Source: Chelonoidis abingdonii
Lineage: Eukaryota; Chordata; Testudines; Testudinidae
Length of the DNA stretch: 64,000 bases
Assembly: GCF_003597395.2 (NCBI RefSeq)
Contig: NC_133773.1
Coordinates: 69,202,100 to 69,266,099 of the forward strand
Reading direction: 5' to 3'
Below, piece by piece: positions 1-11,281 of this stretch. The position numbers were made by a program, and so were the translations under genes. Under the pieces are notes generated by a model, which was given only the letters and a program-made list of their open reading frames with translations, was not told the origin of the DNA and searched no databases. The first letter of the stretch is position 1, and the number at the start of each line of letters is the position of its first letter.

Positions 1-252
1 AAACTCTACAGGTGGCAAATGCAGAACAAGACGACAACCCAAGGATTCTGGACTGATCACAGCCAGTTGTTGCAACTAATGGACAGCCATATGACCAAGT
101 TGTTAAATATTCAGGTCATGGAATTAGAAAACCTATATGATTCAGACACACTTCACTGGCTGATCCATACTGAACTTTGTAGATGATAATGTGATTTTTG
201 TGTAAGATAATGTAATTTTTAAATGGTAGGAATGTAAGCTTAAAAGAGGAGA
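1..252 (+). pseudogene. 3' end of a Gypsy-type LTR retrotransposon interior, cut by the window edge
   Basis: This matches, at roughly three bases in four by eye, the segment just before the LTR of the second Gypsy copy (about 12380-12628): shared wording includes 'caactaatggacag', 'catggaattagaaaacc' and 'ctgatcc..tactgaactt'. It corresponds to the pol C-terminus and 3' untranslated part, and no open frame remains. It ends in a purine run (aaaagaggaga, 242-252) directly before the LTR, as expected for a plus-strand primer (polypurine tract). The rest of the element lies to the left of the window. Confidence 0.7.
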
Positions 253-1429
253 TGTAATAGAATGTTAAATTGTATTATACTGTTCAGCCAATAGGTAGCC
301 CATGTGTAACAGACCTTAAGTTCACACCAGCCATTCCTGGCAGTACAATAAAGTATTTTAAGGTGAACACATGTCTGGGGTATCTCTATGGGAAGCAAGC
401 TGTGGAGCCAGTGTAAACTGGCCCCTCAGAGTAGGGCTATTGTGTTATAATTTGAAATACATTTGAGGGTCATCCTGTCCCTATACCACTGACCAAAATT
501 TTCTAATGGTCATTAACAGAGGTGATATAATTTGCTTATGATGAGATCCCAGGGAAGGGACAGGGGGTGGCTGTGTTAGACTGTGATAAAAGGTTATTTA
601 ATGGTACACAAAATAATACAACTAGTTGTCAAAAATGGGATTTAAACTAGAACAAAGGAACTGGATTCCATCTACAGCATTATTGTATATATTCTTCAAT
701 TTGAATACACGCACAGTAACTGATTACTAAATGTACTTTAAAAATAGCACTCTCTAAATAAAAAAAAATCTCTCTGTATGTACAGGCTATTATAGGTTAT
801 ATTTTTAGTTCAAGATTTCCCTTTCCTCAGATATCTCACTGGGTGCTATCTAATGCCCAAGTCAGTTTGAGCCTGTTGTGACATCCTAAAGAGATCAACT
901 CAACTCCAGCGATGCTTGCAGGGATGCACATTAGACCAGACATGCTGGATCGGAAAAACATTTTGTTCTCAGGTTCGGGGTTTCCAGGACAACATGAATC
1001 AATGACAGGGGACAACCAGATCTGATGATCAGGAACAAATAGAAACATACCATCACACTTGGACTAATCTGACCAGCCAGCTTTAAACCAAAGGGACCCT
1101 TTCCTGCCCATCTGTCTCCTGCTCAACCTCAGCCTCTCCACTTATTCTTGGTTTCTGTCTCCCTCCCACCCATTGTGTTTCTCATCATTTGCTCACACTT
1201 CATCTCCATCTGTCTCAGGCTCCCTCCTGTCTGCCTATGTTCCTCCACCATCCATCTCTACTCCCCCATAGGACAATGACAGTGCATTCACTCTGAATAA
1301 ACCCTAAATAATATATGCCCATATAGGGTCAAGGTCTTTTACCATATTTATACCCATCTATGTCTTGTAGAGAGGTATGACCTGGTAGTAGCAGTCCTGA
1401 AACCTATTATATACAAGATGTACATGGCA
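253..1429 (+). mobile_element. Gypsy 3' LTR, copy 1, with about 945 bp of extra sequence
   Basis: Starts TGTAATAGAATG right after the polypurine run and ends ..TACATGGCA, i.e. TG...CA boundaries. The first 150 bp and the last 60-75 bp align with the 238-bp LTR at 12629-12866, including 'cacaccagccattcctggcagta' (in two adjoining blocks) and the 'gtagtagcag' stretch near the end. A polyadenylation signal AATAAA is present at about 350. Between about 405 and 1350 lies sequence absent from the other LTR: a nested insertion here or an internal deletion there. Within it, 1080-1260 is a pyrimidine-rich tract with no other recognisable feature. Confidence 0.65.
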
Positions 1430-1436
1430 AGGGGAC

Positions 1437-2130
1437 TGTAGCGAGGTGGTCATTCCGCTCCGGCCCTGAAGGGGTTAAAAGCAGCCCTGCAAAGGGCTGC
1501 GGCAGGGAAAAGCTAGGCTGATTGGGAGAAGCAGCCACAGCAGTTGCCATGCCCCAGTCAGACCATGGCTGGCCCTATAAGAGGGCTGAGGGCCAGAGAC
1601 TGGAAGACACTCTCTCTCTAGCTTCTTGAGACAGAAAGACCTGGCTGTCTGGGAGCTGAGAAGGGTACCTGAGGTGGACCAGTGCTGGGGAAGGGCAGAG
1701 GGAGCTGGGGAGCTCCAGCCTAGTAAAACTCCATGCTGCAGGTCTTGTTAAAAGGCCAAGAAAGGTACTGGGGCTGCAGAGGGGCAACCCAGAGATAGAC
1801 AAAGGCTGCAGGTCCTAACCCCCTTGCCGATGATAAGTGGTTTACAGACTGGAGTCTCCCCCAGGGAGTGGGGGGCTAGATAATGACTGACAGTAGCCAG
1901 TGAGGCAAGGTGGGTTTAGAGGGTTGGGAGTTCCCCTGGAAGGGGAGACCCAGACCAAGGGAGTACTGTGGTGTGCAGAACTCCTGGGCAAAGGGGGAAA
2001 GGGTCTGGGAGGGACACGGAGCCAGCGGCAGGTGAGACACTGGCCTGCAAAAGGCCCTCTGAGCTGGAAAGAGCTAAACCCAAGACGACCAGCAGGAGGT
2101 GCCACACCAGTGAATTGTTGTCCCTCCACA
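1437..2130 (+). mobile_element. Solo LTR of an LTR retrotransposon
   Basis: TGTAGCGAGG...CCCTCCACA gives TG/CA termini over 694 bp. The flanking pentamers GGGAC (1432-1436) and GGGAT (2131-2135) match at four of five bases, consistent with a decayed target-site duplication. The middle is GC-rich with a TATA-like 'ctataagaggg' near 1574. There is no coding sequence beside it, so it reads as the recombination remnant of a full element. The several reading frames across it are not coding. The family is unassigned; it is not the same LTR as its left neighbour. Confidence 0.6.
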
Positions 2131-2536
2131 GGGATGTATATCTCAGATGCATAATTTTATTGACCTTGTTTGGGAATCTTTGGGTATGTCTATACTACGG
2201 GTTTATACCGATTTTACAGAAACTGGTTTTTTAAAACAGATTGTATAAAGTCGAGTGCACATGGCCACACTAAGCACATTAATTCAGCAGTGTGTGTCCA
2301 TGCACCAAGGCTGGTGTTGATTTCTGGAGCGTTGCACTGTGGGTAGCTATCCCATAGTTCCTGCAGTCTCCCCCGCCATTGGAATTCTGGGTTGAGATCC
2401 CAGTGCCTGGTGGGGCAAAAACATTGTCGCAGGTGGTTCTGGGTACAGCATCACCCCTCCCTCCGTGAAAGCAGCAGACAACCGTTTTGCGCCTTTTTTC
2501 CTGGGTGAACTGTGCAAATGCCATAGCACAGCAAGC

Positions 2537-3780
2537 ATGGACCCTGCTGAGCTCAAGACAGCAATCATGAATGTTGTAAACACCTCACACATTATTGTGC
2601 AGTCTATGCTGAACCAGGACCTCCAAAACCAGGCGAGGAAGAGGCGGCTACAGCAGTGTGGAGATGAGAGTGATGAGGACATGGACACAGAATTCTCTCA
2701 AACCGCGGGCCCCTGCGCTTTGGAGATCCTGCTAATAATGGGGCAGGTTCTAGCCATTCAAAGTCGATTTTGGGCCCAGGAAACAAGCACAGACTGGTGG
2801 GACGCATAGTGTTGCGGATTTGGGATGATTGCCAGTGGCTGCGAAACCTTCACATGCGTAAGGGCACTTTCATCGAACTTTGACTTGCTTTCCCCTGCCC
2901 TGAAACTCCAGAATACCAAGATGAGAGCAGCTCTCACAGTTGAGAAGCGAGTGGCAATAGCTCTCTGGAAGCTTGCAATGCCAGACAGCTAGCTGTCAGT
3001 TGGGAATCAATTTGGAGTGGGCAAATCTACTGTGGGGGCTGCTGTGATGCAAGTAGCCAAAGAAATCATTAAGCTGCTGCTACGAAAGGTTGTGACTCTG
3101 GGAAATGTGCAGGTCATAGTGGATGGCTTTGCTGCAATGGGATTCCCTAAATGTGGTGGGGCGATAGATGGAACCCATATCCCTATCTTGGGACCGCAGC
3201 ACCAGGGCACCCAGTATGTAAACCACAAGGGGTACTTTTCAATGGTGCTGCAAGCACTGGTGGATCACAAGGGACGTTTCACCAACATCCACGTGGGATG
3301 GCCAGGAAGGGTTCATGACGCTCGTCAGAACTATTACTGCTGTTAAACGGGTTGCAAGCAACATGGAATGAGCTTCTCAGACACCAAAACTGTGGGGATT
3401 GTTGTAAAGGCCTTGTAGTTATTCCCAGCCTGGACAGTGGTCAGGAGTTGTTCAGCTACAGGCTGAGCAAGTGCAGAATGGTGGTAGAATGTGCATTTGG
3501 CCATTTAAAGGCATGCTGGGTCACATTACTGACTTGATCAGACCTCAGCCAAACCAATGTCCCCTTTGTTATTGCTGCTTGCTGTGTGCTCCACAGTCTC
3601 TGAGAGAGTAAGCGTGAGACCTTTATGGTGGGGTGGGAGGCTGAGGCAAATCACCTGGCTGCTGATTACACGCAGCCAGACACCAGGGCAATTAGAAGAG
3701 CACACCAGGAAGCAGTGCGCATCAGAGAAGCTTTGAAAACTAGTTTCCTCACGGGCCAGGGTACAGTGTGACTGCTGTGT
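2537..3780 (+). pseudogene. Harbinger transposase (HARBI1-like DDE nuclease), frameshifted
   Basis: A nuclease of the DDE_Tnp_4 type, which with its Myb-like partner cuts and joins transposon ends in the nucleus. The likely start is ATG at 2537 (MDPAELKTAIM). The N-terminal part runs to TDWWDA near 2807, where a stop replaces the next residue. The block from 3017 reads VGKSTVGAAVMQ, then GFPKCGGAIDGTHIPI (first catalytic Asp, in IDGTHI) and HVGWPGRVHDARQ (second Asp, in VHDA). After a small deletion near 3340 another frame gives RMVVECAFGHLKA (catalytic Glu), and a third keeps 'FVIAACCVLHSL'. At least three frame changes and several stops are visible, and the region between VHDA and the Glu block is far shorter than in the family. 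AATAAA follows at 3872. Confidence 0.85.
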
Positions 3781-3871
3781 TTGTTTCCCCTTCATGAACC
3801 CCCCACTCCTTGATTGACTCATTCCCTGTAAACAAACCACTCTCCCTCTTCGATTACAGCTTGCTTAAGGA

Positions 3872-3911
3872 AATAAAATCACTATCGTTTAAAAATCATG
3901 TATTCTTTATT
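3872..3911. promoter_or_regulatory. Back-to-back polyadenylation signals of the two convergent Harbinger genes
   Basis: AATAAA on the + strand at 3872-3877 follows the transposase. TTTATT at 3906-3911, i.e. AATAAA on the - strand, follows the Myb-like gene. Their 3' ends therefore meet within about 40 bp. The assignment is by position and motif only. Confidence 0.5.
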
Positions 3912-4086
3912 AATTCATTATAAAAAGAGGGAGAGAACTGACAAGGTAGCCCGGATGTGGTTTGGGATGAAGATAGGAGGGAAGGAAAAGGCTACTTTGA
4001 AATTTTTTTTAGTGATGACAGCCTTTTGGTTGGGCTGTCCACGGGGGTGGAGTGGGCGGGTGCACAGAGCCTCGCCCCACATGTTC

Positions 4087-6098
4087 TTACATGTCTGGGT
4101 GAAGAGAATGTGGAACATGGTGAGGGTGGTTATACAGGGGCTTCAGCGGCACTTTGTGATCCTGTTGCTGTTCCTGAAGCTCCACTAGATGCCGGAGCAT
4201 GTCAGTTTGATCATGCAGCAGCCCCAGAGTTGCATCCCGCCACCGCTGATCTTCCTGCCTACACCTCTGATCTTCCTGCCGCCACCTCTCATCTCGAGCA
4301 TCCCTCCTGTCCTCACGTTCATTGGCATCTTTCTTGTAATTTGATACCACATCCTTCCACTCATGCAGATGAGCTCTTTCATTGTGGGTCACTTCCATGA
4401 TTTCTGAGAACATTTAGTCTTGCGTCTTTTTTTTCCACCGCCTTATCTGAGGTAGCCTTCGGGATGGAGTAGGGAGGCTTGAAAAATTTGCAGCTGAATG
4501 AGGGAGGGAAAAAAGGGAGAGAAGTATTTAAAAAGATACATTTTACAGAACAATGCTTATACTCTTTCACGGTGAACAACACTATTCACCTTACATAGCA
4601 CATGTGATTTGACTACAAGGTCGCATTTTGCATCATTTAATATTGAGTGCCTGCGGCTCTGATGTTAGAAATCTCACAGACTCAGGTCCAGGCAGCAGAA
4701 TTCGGCTTGCATGCGGCCTTGGTAAGCCATTGTCTTCTGCAGCCTTCATATATCCAGCGTCCTCCTTTACCAAATAGCAAGCAAAACCCGTTCAGTGATG
4801 CTTCTTTCCTGTTAACATGCAGCAAGAGAAACCATACCCCAATCCAATTCTCTGGGATGATCGCTTTACCCCTCCTCCCACCGCGTGGCTGGTATCATGG
4901 AAGATCACTGCTAAACACTCCTCTCCCCTCCCCACCACGTGGCTGGTAGCAGGGAAGGTCCCTGCTACCCAAACGCGAAAAGCTCAGCGCCAATCACCCG
5001 CCCCGCTTCCCCCTGCTTGGCTACCTGCAAGGAAGGATTTCTTTTAAGCAACAGGCAAACAGCCCAGTAGGAATGGCCATCTCTGTCCCCTTAATTAAAT
5101 TCCAAAATTTCAACCAGGTTACCATGAACGATATATCTCTCCTGAGGATAATACAGCGAGATAAAGAACGGATGTTGCTTGAATGCCAGCAAACACCGGG
5201 ACCATACGCAGCTAGGCTTTGTCGTGCAATGATACCATTATTTGCTACATGCATGGTGTGGTCAAGTGTCCTACCATGGAGGACGGAATAAGGCTGCCCT
5301 GCCCAGAAACCTCCCCAGACATGTTAACAGACTTTTCCAGTAGCTGTACTGTCTGCGAATGCATCCCAAGTCCTCAGGGCAAATTCATCATTAAAAAACA
5401 CTTGCTTTTAAACCATGTTTTATATTTACAAGGTACACTCACCAGAGGTCCCTTCCATGGCTTCATTGTGTGGGATAGTGGCTTGGGAGGACTGGGAGGA
5501 TAATTCCGTCAGGGTGAGAAAAAGCTCCTGACTGTTGGGGAGAACGGAGTGCTGTGTGCTCTCTGCAAGCTCGTCTTCCTCTTCCTCCTCCTCATCTTCC
5601 CCGTCCGCAGAGTCCTCAGGCATGGCTGAGATTACCACCCCCACCTCGGAATCCACGGACTGGGATGGGGCAGTGGTGGCGACCCCCCGAGAATTGCATG
5701 CATCTGAGTGTAGAAGCGGTATGTTTTTGGCCCTGCCCCGGACCTTCCGTTTGCTTCTTTGGTTTTCTGAGCTCCTTAACTTTCACACAGCACTGTAATG
5801 AGTCTCTGGTGTGGCCTCTCTGCATCATGGCCTTCGAAATTTTTTCAAATGTTTTTTCATTTCGTCTTTTGGAACGGAGTTCTGTTAGCACAGAATCCTC
5901 TCCCCATACAGTGATCAGATCCAGTACCTCCCATGTGGTCCATGCTGGAGCTCTTTTTTGATTCTCAGGAGATTGCATTGTTACCTGTGCTGATGAGCTC
6001 TGCGTAGTCACCTGTGCTGGTGAGCTCTGCACGCTGGCCAAACAGGAAATGAAATTCAAAAGTTCGCGGGGCTTTTCCTGTCTACCTGGACAGTGCAT
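4087..6098 (-). pseudogene. Harbinger Myb/SANT-like DNA-binding protein, two exons, frameshifted
   Basis: The second Harbinger gene; in this superfamily such a protein binds the transposon ends and helps bring the transposase to the nucleus. Exon 1 (6098 down to 5443) encodes a SANT/Myb-like block around RAPAWTTWEVLDLITVWGED, then REVLRxx-like basic helix remnants, and after a frame change an acidic tract (5570-5600, runs of Glu/Asp). A clean donor GTGAGT occupies 5442-5437. The acceptor, a pyrimidine tract ending CAG, ends at 4494, so exon 2 runs from 4493 to 4087. Exon 2 holds a charged coiled-coil tail with repeated RWRQEDQR units and LLHDQTDMLRHLVELQEQQQ. An A-run near 4425-4435 shifts the frame inside exon 2, and exon 1 also changes frame between the SANT block and the acidic tract. 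Confidence 0.8.
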
Positions 6099-6268
6099 CT
6101 GAGTTCAGATGGTTTTCCAGAGCGGTCACAATGCTGCACTGTGGGATACCGCCCGGAGGCCAATACCGTCGAATTGTGGCCACATTAACCCTAATCCAAC
6201 ATGGCAATACTGATTTCAGTGCTACTCCCCTCGTCGGGGAGGAGTACACAAATCAGTTTTAAGAGCCC

Positions 6269-6284
6269 TTTATATCAATATAAA
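6269..6284. promoter_or_regulatory. Subterminal palindrome of Harbinger
   Basis: TTTATATCAATATAAA, one base away from a perfect 16-bp palindrome. It lies about 85 bp inside the right terminus and recurs as perfect TTTATATCGATATAAA in the elements at 54207 and 58358 (54290-54305, 60197-60212). It is flanked by CCC/GGG in two of the three copies. A binding site for the transposase or the Myb-like protein is inference. Confidence 0.5.
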
Positions 6285-6367
6285 GGGCTTCGTTGTGTGG
6301 ACAGGTGCAGGGTTAAATCGGTTTAACTCTGCTAAATTCAGTATAAATGCGTAGTGTAGACCAGGCC

Positions 6368-7912
6368 TTTGAGTGGCTACAATAAGTGATGGGATTTTAC
6401 TAAGCGTATATCAAAAAGTTCTCAAGAGCTACGTGACCTTGTTAATAAACTGTTGTGCATTTTATACAGGCTTATGTGCACAACAGTAGTGAATTTACAA
6501 TGAAACCTAAACTGAAGCTTTCATCCTGTCCCACATACACAATCACCACACCTCAGCCAACACATCCACACAAGACTCACATAAATCCATTCAGCTTTCC
6601 CAATATATTAAGAGGTCTCAAACCAGTAAAAAAGAATTGACTACTGTTCCCTAGAAAATCTGTGGGCTTCTGGGATCATGAAATGGAAAATATTTATTTT
6701 TTTCCAGTAGCTGTGAGACTTCTCATTAGGGAAATTCCTACTGCCCCACCTCACAATTTCCCTTATGAATGAAATGTCAGGACACAGAGTCTAAATCCAG
6801 AGAGCCAGACAGGTGCTCTTTCCTTGACTCAAGAGCCATATTGTGCCTTCTGCACTGGTGGAAAAAAGGGACTAGAATGCAGTGGGGAAGTGCCACCACT
6901 GCAGCATTTTTTCCTTCCCCCTTTAGCCACTACAAGTCCCTATATGAGGTTTCAGATCTGTTTGGGGAGGGATAGGCCCAGGATAGCTGCAAAGGCAGCA
7001 TTGTATATCTTCCAAAATCCTTGGTATTTCAACAGCTGAGTTCATGTTTGTTCATTCAGGATTATCTTAATTCCCTGTTTCTTCCACAGTTTGGAACCTC
7101 GTTTAGAAGCAGCGGCCTCTAATTTCCAGGCAACAAAAATACTGCAGGAGTCATATTGATGGTGGACAGAATGATCTGAAAGGGGCATGGCCCCAGTGAA
7201 CAGACACAGGACTTCGTTCCATGTGAATGAGGTGTTTTTGTAGCTCACCCATGAGGTCAACATGGAGCTCAGAAGATCCATGACCTTAGGAGAGGAATAC
7301 TGGTCAGTTTCATGGGGTCAGGAGAACAACTAAGCCCTCCGCAGAATTCCAGGGAAAAAATGCAAATCAAAATTCCTGCCTCTGTTGGAATCACCTACCT
7401 AGGAGAACCATCTGTTCCTAGCTATTTTAAGTCACTGTAGGGACTAGGCAAAAGATTTAAGTAGTTCTGCAACTGACTTGTGAATTAAATTCTATGTAAA
7501 ACAAATACCTGAGGCTCTATATCTCTTAATAGTAAAAAGTGAACCTATCACTTCACACATACGGATATGAAAAATCAAAGGAAAGTGTTATTGATTTTTA
7601 AGAGCATTTATCCTTAACTACTCATATTTTGAAAATGAATGGATGTCCTAGAGAATAAGAAACATATAAGCAGAGCCATTAGTACCCTTATTTTATTAAT
7701 GCTTCATTCAGCTTAATAAGTCAAGGAATGTTAATAATGGCCAGACTCCACTGCACTTCAAGATCAGTATATTAGAGTCTTCTAGAAAAAAAGCCTACTC
7801 TTTGGTGTTTCTGCCAGAAACACCAAATAACAGATTACTAATCTTGTTTTGTATCACTACTATTTTGTCAGAAAGCAAGTGGGTGCTTTTTTAAAAAAAA
7901 TCTGTTCCTTAG
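6368..7912. other. Unannotated stretch between Harbinger and the next LTR
   Basis: AT-rich sequence with short random frames only. I see no splice-flanked exon, RNA gene or recognisable repeat boundary in it. Confidence 0.4.
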
Positions 7913-8306
7913 TGTCAGAATCCCAACAAGAGCAGTCAGGGCCAAGGGTCACAGCAGAGGAGTTCATAGATAGGTTCCAGGCCAGGAATTATACAAAGGT
8001 CCAGATCAGGTGATGAAGTCCAAATCAAGCTGAGGTCAAAGCCAAGAATTCAGGAACAGATACAATTACAGGAGACCAACACTGTTGCCTGCACACTTCC
8101 TAGAATTCCCCTTGGGTTTATATGGGGCAGGGAATGAAGCAGGAGCCATGAAGCTCCTGCCTGTCAAACCCTTGAGGCGGAACTTCCAATGATCTGTGTC
8201 CACACCAGGGGATGGAGCGCAAGCTGATTACAACTACTTCTGGGCAGCAGCCTGGAGATGCCAGCTGCTTAGGAGCTCTACAGGCCTAGGCGCATGGGGC
8301 CTTACA
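7913..8306 (-). mobile_element. Solo LTR with perfect 5-bp target-site duplication
   Basis: TGTCAGAATC...CCTTACA has TG/CA ends over 394 bp and is flanked on both sides by CTTAG (7908-7912 and 8307-8311). Read on the - strand it begins TGTAAGGCC and has a possible TATA-like ccatataaaccc near 8120, which suggests minus orientation. It resembles the LTR at 27609-28098 in its run of 'ccagg..aag.tcag' phrases, so the two may be related. No internal coding region adjoins it. Confidence 0.75.
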
Positions 8307-8819
8307 CTTAGTGACCAAAATGTTGGAAGGAACAAAGATCAGTTCTCAACTGCCATTTCTTAAATATCATCTAAACCCCTTAAGAACATAGTTTACCTGA
8401 GACCATATAACAACCTCTGTAGCACTAAGCAGTATTTCTGGTTCAGCTACTACATCCACAATCGAAAGAAAAACTGATGTAATAAGATAACTTGATTTCA
8501 TCTTATTGCTTCTATATTTTGAAGCTATTCTCAAAGCTTGAATCTTCCTCTAAAGGCAAACTTGACTGGTCCATTCAGGAACTCTGAGTCTAATGTATTG
8601 ACTGCTCTCTGCACAAAGTCTGTAATACATCTTTTACCTTTACTGAAGACAGTCACTAAGCCAGAACTCTTTCATAGTCATCTATGCTTGATGCATTCTT
8701 CATATCTGAGAGAAATGTGGTTTATGAAAGGGCATGAAGAGGATTCAGAAATCAGGAGAAAATGAGTTTTTTTTTTTTATAAGAGTTTGCATGTACTGGC
8801 TGAAAAACTAATTTTGAGG
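8307..8819. other. Stretch before the second Gypsy copy, nothing recognised
   Basis: AT-rich; a 75-codon frame at 8538-8765 has no family resemblance. A run of T lies at 8767-8779. The 5' LTR expected for the Gypsy copy to the right is not visible here. Confidence 0.3.
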
Positions 8820-9141
8820 CTGTAAAACATGAAAATACCAGAAACAGACTGAAACTTGGGTTAACAGCCAAGAACGTCTCACATCAACTACCATTAAAGT
8901 TACACTTAATCTACCCACAGCTATAGAGATAGCAAAGCAGTGTGAACTAGTCTAACAGTAGACCAAAAAGCAGGAACAACTTGAAATTAGCTTCAAATCT
9001 GTAAACAGACACAGCATGAGTGCTAACAGTCATTATCATTAAAGCCCCAAGGCTATGAGGGAATCCCGGACAAACACCAAAGCCATTCAGACTATGTTTA
9101 ATATGTGGAAAAATCAGAGCCTAATAGCCAGAGGCCTAAGG

Positions 9142-9183
9142 TGTAATAAATGCACAAAATATGGACATTTTCCAGCTGTTTGC
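9142..9183 (+). pseudogene. Gag zinc knuckle of Gypsy copy 2
   Basis: The frame reads CNKCTKYGHFPAVC, a perfect CX2CX4HX4C CCHC knuckle, the nucleic-acid-binding motif of Gag nucleocapsid. It is followed almost at once by a stop. Upstream, 8905-8950 contains a short helix-like phrase (AIEIAKQCELV) typical of the Gag C-terminal region, also followed by stops. Confidence 0.75.
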
Positions 9184-9254
9184 TGTACCTAAGCAGTCAG
9201 GGGGTTGACTAATATTAGACAATCAAGAGGTATTTTTGATGGGATCTATCACAT

Positions 9255-9470
9255 GTGATGACAGAGCCTGCCTGGAGAGAGAAACTGAATAGTCAGGGAA
9301 AGACTTTTGACTTTAAAACTGACTTAGGAGTACATGTGACCACTATCTCAAAAGGGACTTACAATCACCTTCAATCCCTCTCAGAGCTGAAATCACCTGA
9401 CACAACCTTGACTAGCCTTAGAGGAATTCTGAATTGCATGGGCCATTTCACCACAGAAAATAAGTTATAA
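9255..9470 (+). pseudogene. Aspartic protease remnant of Gypsy copy 2
   Basis: A short frame contains FKTDLGVHVTTIS. Retropepsins have an Asp-Thr/Ser-Gly active-site triad followed by a hydrophobic stretch; here the triad position reads DLG, so the catalytic motif is altered. Its position between the knuckle and RT supports the call. The sequence afterwards runs into the MITE insertion. Confidence 0.55.
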
Positions 9471-9560
9471 AGACAAAAGCTTTGCATTCAAAGTGCATGT
9501 GATCAAACAAACAAAGACGAACAAGTTTCTCAGCCCATTACAGCCATGATGGGTCTAGTG

Positions 9561-9954
9561 CAGTGGTTCCCAACTTTTTCAATCACCCTCCCTCCATTGC
9601 CTAGACTGTGCCCCCCAGGAGGTTAGGAGGGGTGATAGGGCAGGATGGAGGAGGGGGAGCTGCACTCGGGGCAGGATGGGGAAGCCACAGTACCTGTCTC
9701 ACCGAAGCCATCCCTGAGTGCTCCTCCAGGCTCCAGCAGCAGTTGATGCTGTTCCTGTCCCCCAGTTACTGTGAATAAATGGGCTTGTAGTTTGCAGGCA
9801 GCTGGAACTGGGGCTGGGTCCAGAGCAGAACTGGGGGCAGAGCAGGGCTGAGTGGTGTTCCCTTCTTGGCCTCCTGGGGGGCTGGCTTAGGACCCCACCT
9901 GCATGTTCCTCTGTGCCCCCCTACAGGATGTGCCCCACAGTTTAGGGACCACTG
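9561..9954. mobile_element. hAT-type MITE inserted in Gypsy copy 2
   Basis: Begins CAGTGGTTCCCAAC and ends ..GTTTAGGGACCACTG, giving terminal inverted repeats (CAGTGGT / ACCACTG plus degenerate extension). The flanking octamers gtctagtg (9553-9560) and gcctagtg (9955-9962) match at seven of eight bases, the duplication length of hAT elements. At 394 bp it is GC-rich and non-coding. It is younger than the Gypsy copy it interrupts. Confidence 0.85.
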
Positions 9955-10269
9955 GCCTAGTGAGAAAGGTTAAAAAAGCTCAGTGAACTATTTGATGCTG
10001 TTGGACATCTGAAAGGATGTCCAGTACAAATAACCTTAAGAGACAATGCTGAACATATATACACCTCACAGGATTCTTATCCCATTACTTCATGAAGCAG
10101 AATGAAATTAAAGGAAATGGAGCAGACTGGTATAACTAAGTAAATCTGGGCCAAAAGCATTGTGTGCCCCAGTATTACCAGTCATACAGAAAATGGAAAA
10201 ATATGAATCTATGTGGATGTTAATGAAGCAATTATGAGTAAGATATAGCTTCCGAGGTGACTTCCTCCA

Positions 10270-10535
10270 CCCAGTGAAAGGAGCTATAGTATTCTCTAAG
10301 CTGGATACCTCAGTCAGATTCTGGCAAATACCTTTAGCCAAAGAGATTTATAAACTCACTACATTTATCACACTTTTTGGGAGATTTTGCTTTCAAAGAT
10401 TACCTTTTGGGATTACGAGTGCTCCTGCAATTTTCCAAAGAAAGATGTCAGAACTATTAATGAAAACTAGAATTCCATTTGATATATGGATCTTTGATGG
10501 AAGAACACAACAAAACTCAGTGAAGTTCTAGGCCT
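10270..10535 (+). pseudogene. Reverse transcriptase remnant of Gypsy copy 2
   Basis: The frame reads VFSKLDTSVRFWQIPLAKE, then TTFITLFGRFCFQRLPFGITSAP and AIFQRKMSELL. These are the RT blocks around the first catalytic Asp (in SKLD) and the PFG..sAP..FQ block diagnostic of Gypsy-type elements. The YxDD-bearing block that should follow is not intact; 'IWIFDGRTQQN' in this frame corresponds to its beginning and lacks the Asp-Asp pair. Stops lie on both sides. Confidence 0.8.
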
Positions 10536-10793
10536 AGTCAATCTGGACTGAAGTTAAACAAGGGCAACAGGTAGGCAGAAAACAATTTTTTGGGGGGTTA
10601 GACAACAAACAAAAATGGAATCAGTCCTAGCTCTGAGAAAGTAAAAGCAATTCAAGAGTTAAATGCACCTGTGAATATATCGGAACTAAGACATGTGCTG
10701 GGAATGGTAAATTACTTGTGATTGATAGTTAAAAGACCTTTCTACAGTGAAAAGGCCACTGAATGAACTATTTAAGTCCAAAACATTCGGGCT

Positions 10794-11003
10794 ATGGGGG
10801 GCATATCAAAAAATTGCCTTCAAAAAATTATCTCAACAGCTCTAGTACTCAAGCACTGTGATGTGAACAAACTCACAATGGTAGATGCATGCAGCTATGG
10901 CCTAGGTGGTGTATTGTTACAAGAACATGGATCTGAGTGGAAACCAGTTGCATTTTGCTCTTGCATACTCAGAAGCAAAAAAATAATATGCGCAGATTGA
11001 AAA
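10794..11003 (+). pseudogene. RNase H remnant of Gypsy copy 2
   Basis: NKLTMVDACSYGLGGVLLQEHGS followed by EWKPVAFCSCILRSKK matches the start of the Gypsy RNase H domain: the catalytic Asp, the GLGGVL turn, then the PVAF.S..L block. It stops at the codon after CAD at 11000. The downstream sequence to 11250 keeps only scattered similarity. Confidence 0.75.
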
Positions 11004-11281
11004 GGAGTAGCTCGCAAGCATATGGGGATGTGAGAACTTTTACAGTATCTGTGTGAATTAGATTTGTTTTACACTGATAACGTACCACTTATTACTCTCA
11101 TCAGCAGAAAAGACCTGGATCAAAAGCACTACTGAAACGCTGCCTATTGATAAGGTTAATGTTATTTCACCTAGTTGCCAAATATGTTCCTGGAAGGAGT
11201 CTGGTAATAGCAGACACGCTATCATGGAGCCCTGCATTGCATTAAACTACCTGTGACCTTAAATGTGACATAAAGCCATAT

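Larger units (their letters stand above)
2182..6367. mobile_element. Complete two-gene PIF/Harbinger DNA transposon (decayed)
   Basis: Left end gggtatgtctatactacg; the right end, read in reverse, is ggcctggtctacactacg, giving imperfect terminal inverted repeats of about 18-20 bp. TTT flanks both sides (2179-2181 and 6368-6370), a 3-bp target duplication as in PIF/Harbinger. Inside are the two genes typical of the superfamily in convergent order: a DDE transposase (+) and a Myb/SANT-like DNA-binding protein (-). A near-perfect palindrome lies about 80 bp inside the right end (6269-6284). Both genes carry stops and frameshifts, so the element cannot make its own proteins. Related derivatives occur at 32296, 54207 and 58358. 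Confidence 0.88.

Noticed and set aside
5535..5961. Plus-strand serine/proline-rich frames
   Set aside because: They are the complement of the acidic tract and SANT exon of the minus-strand Harbinger gene.
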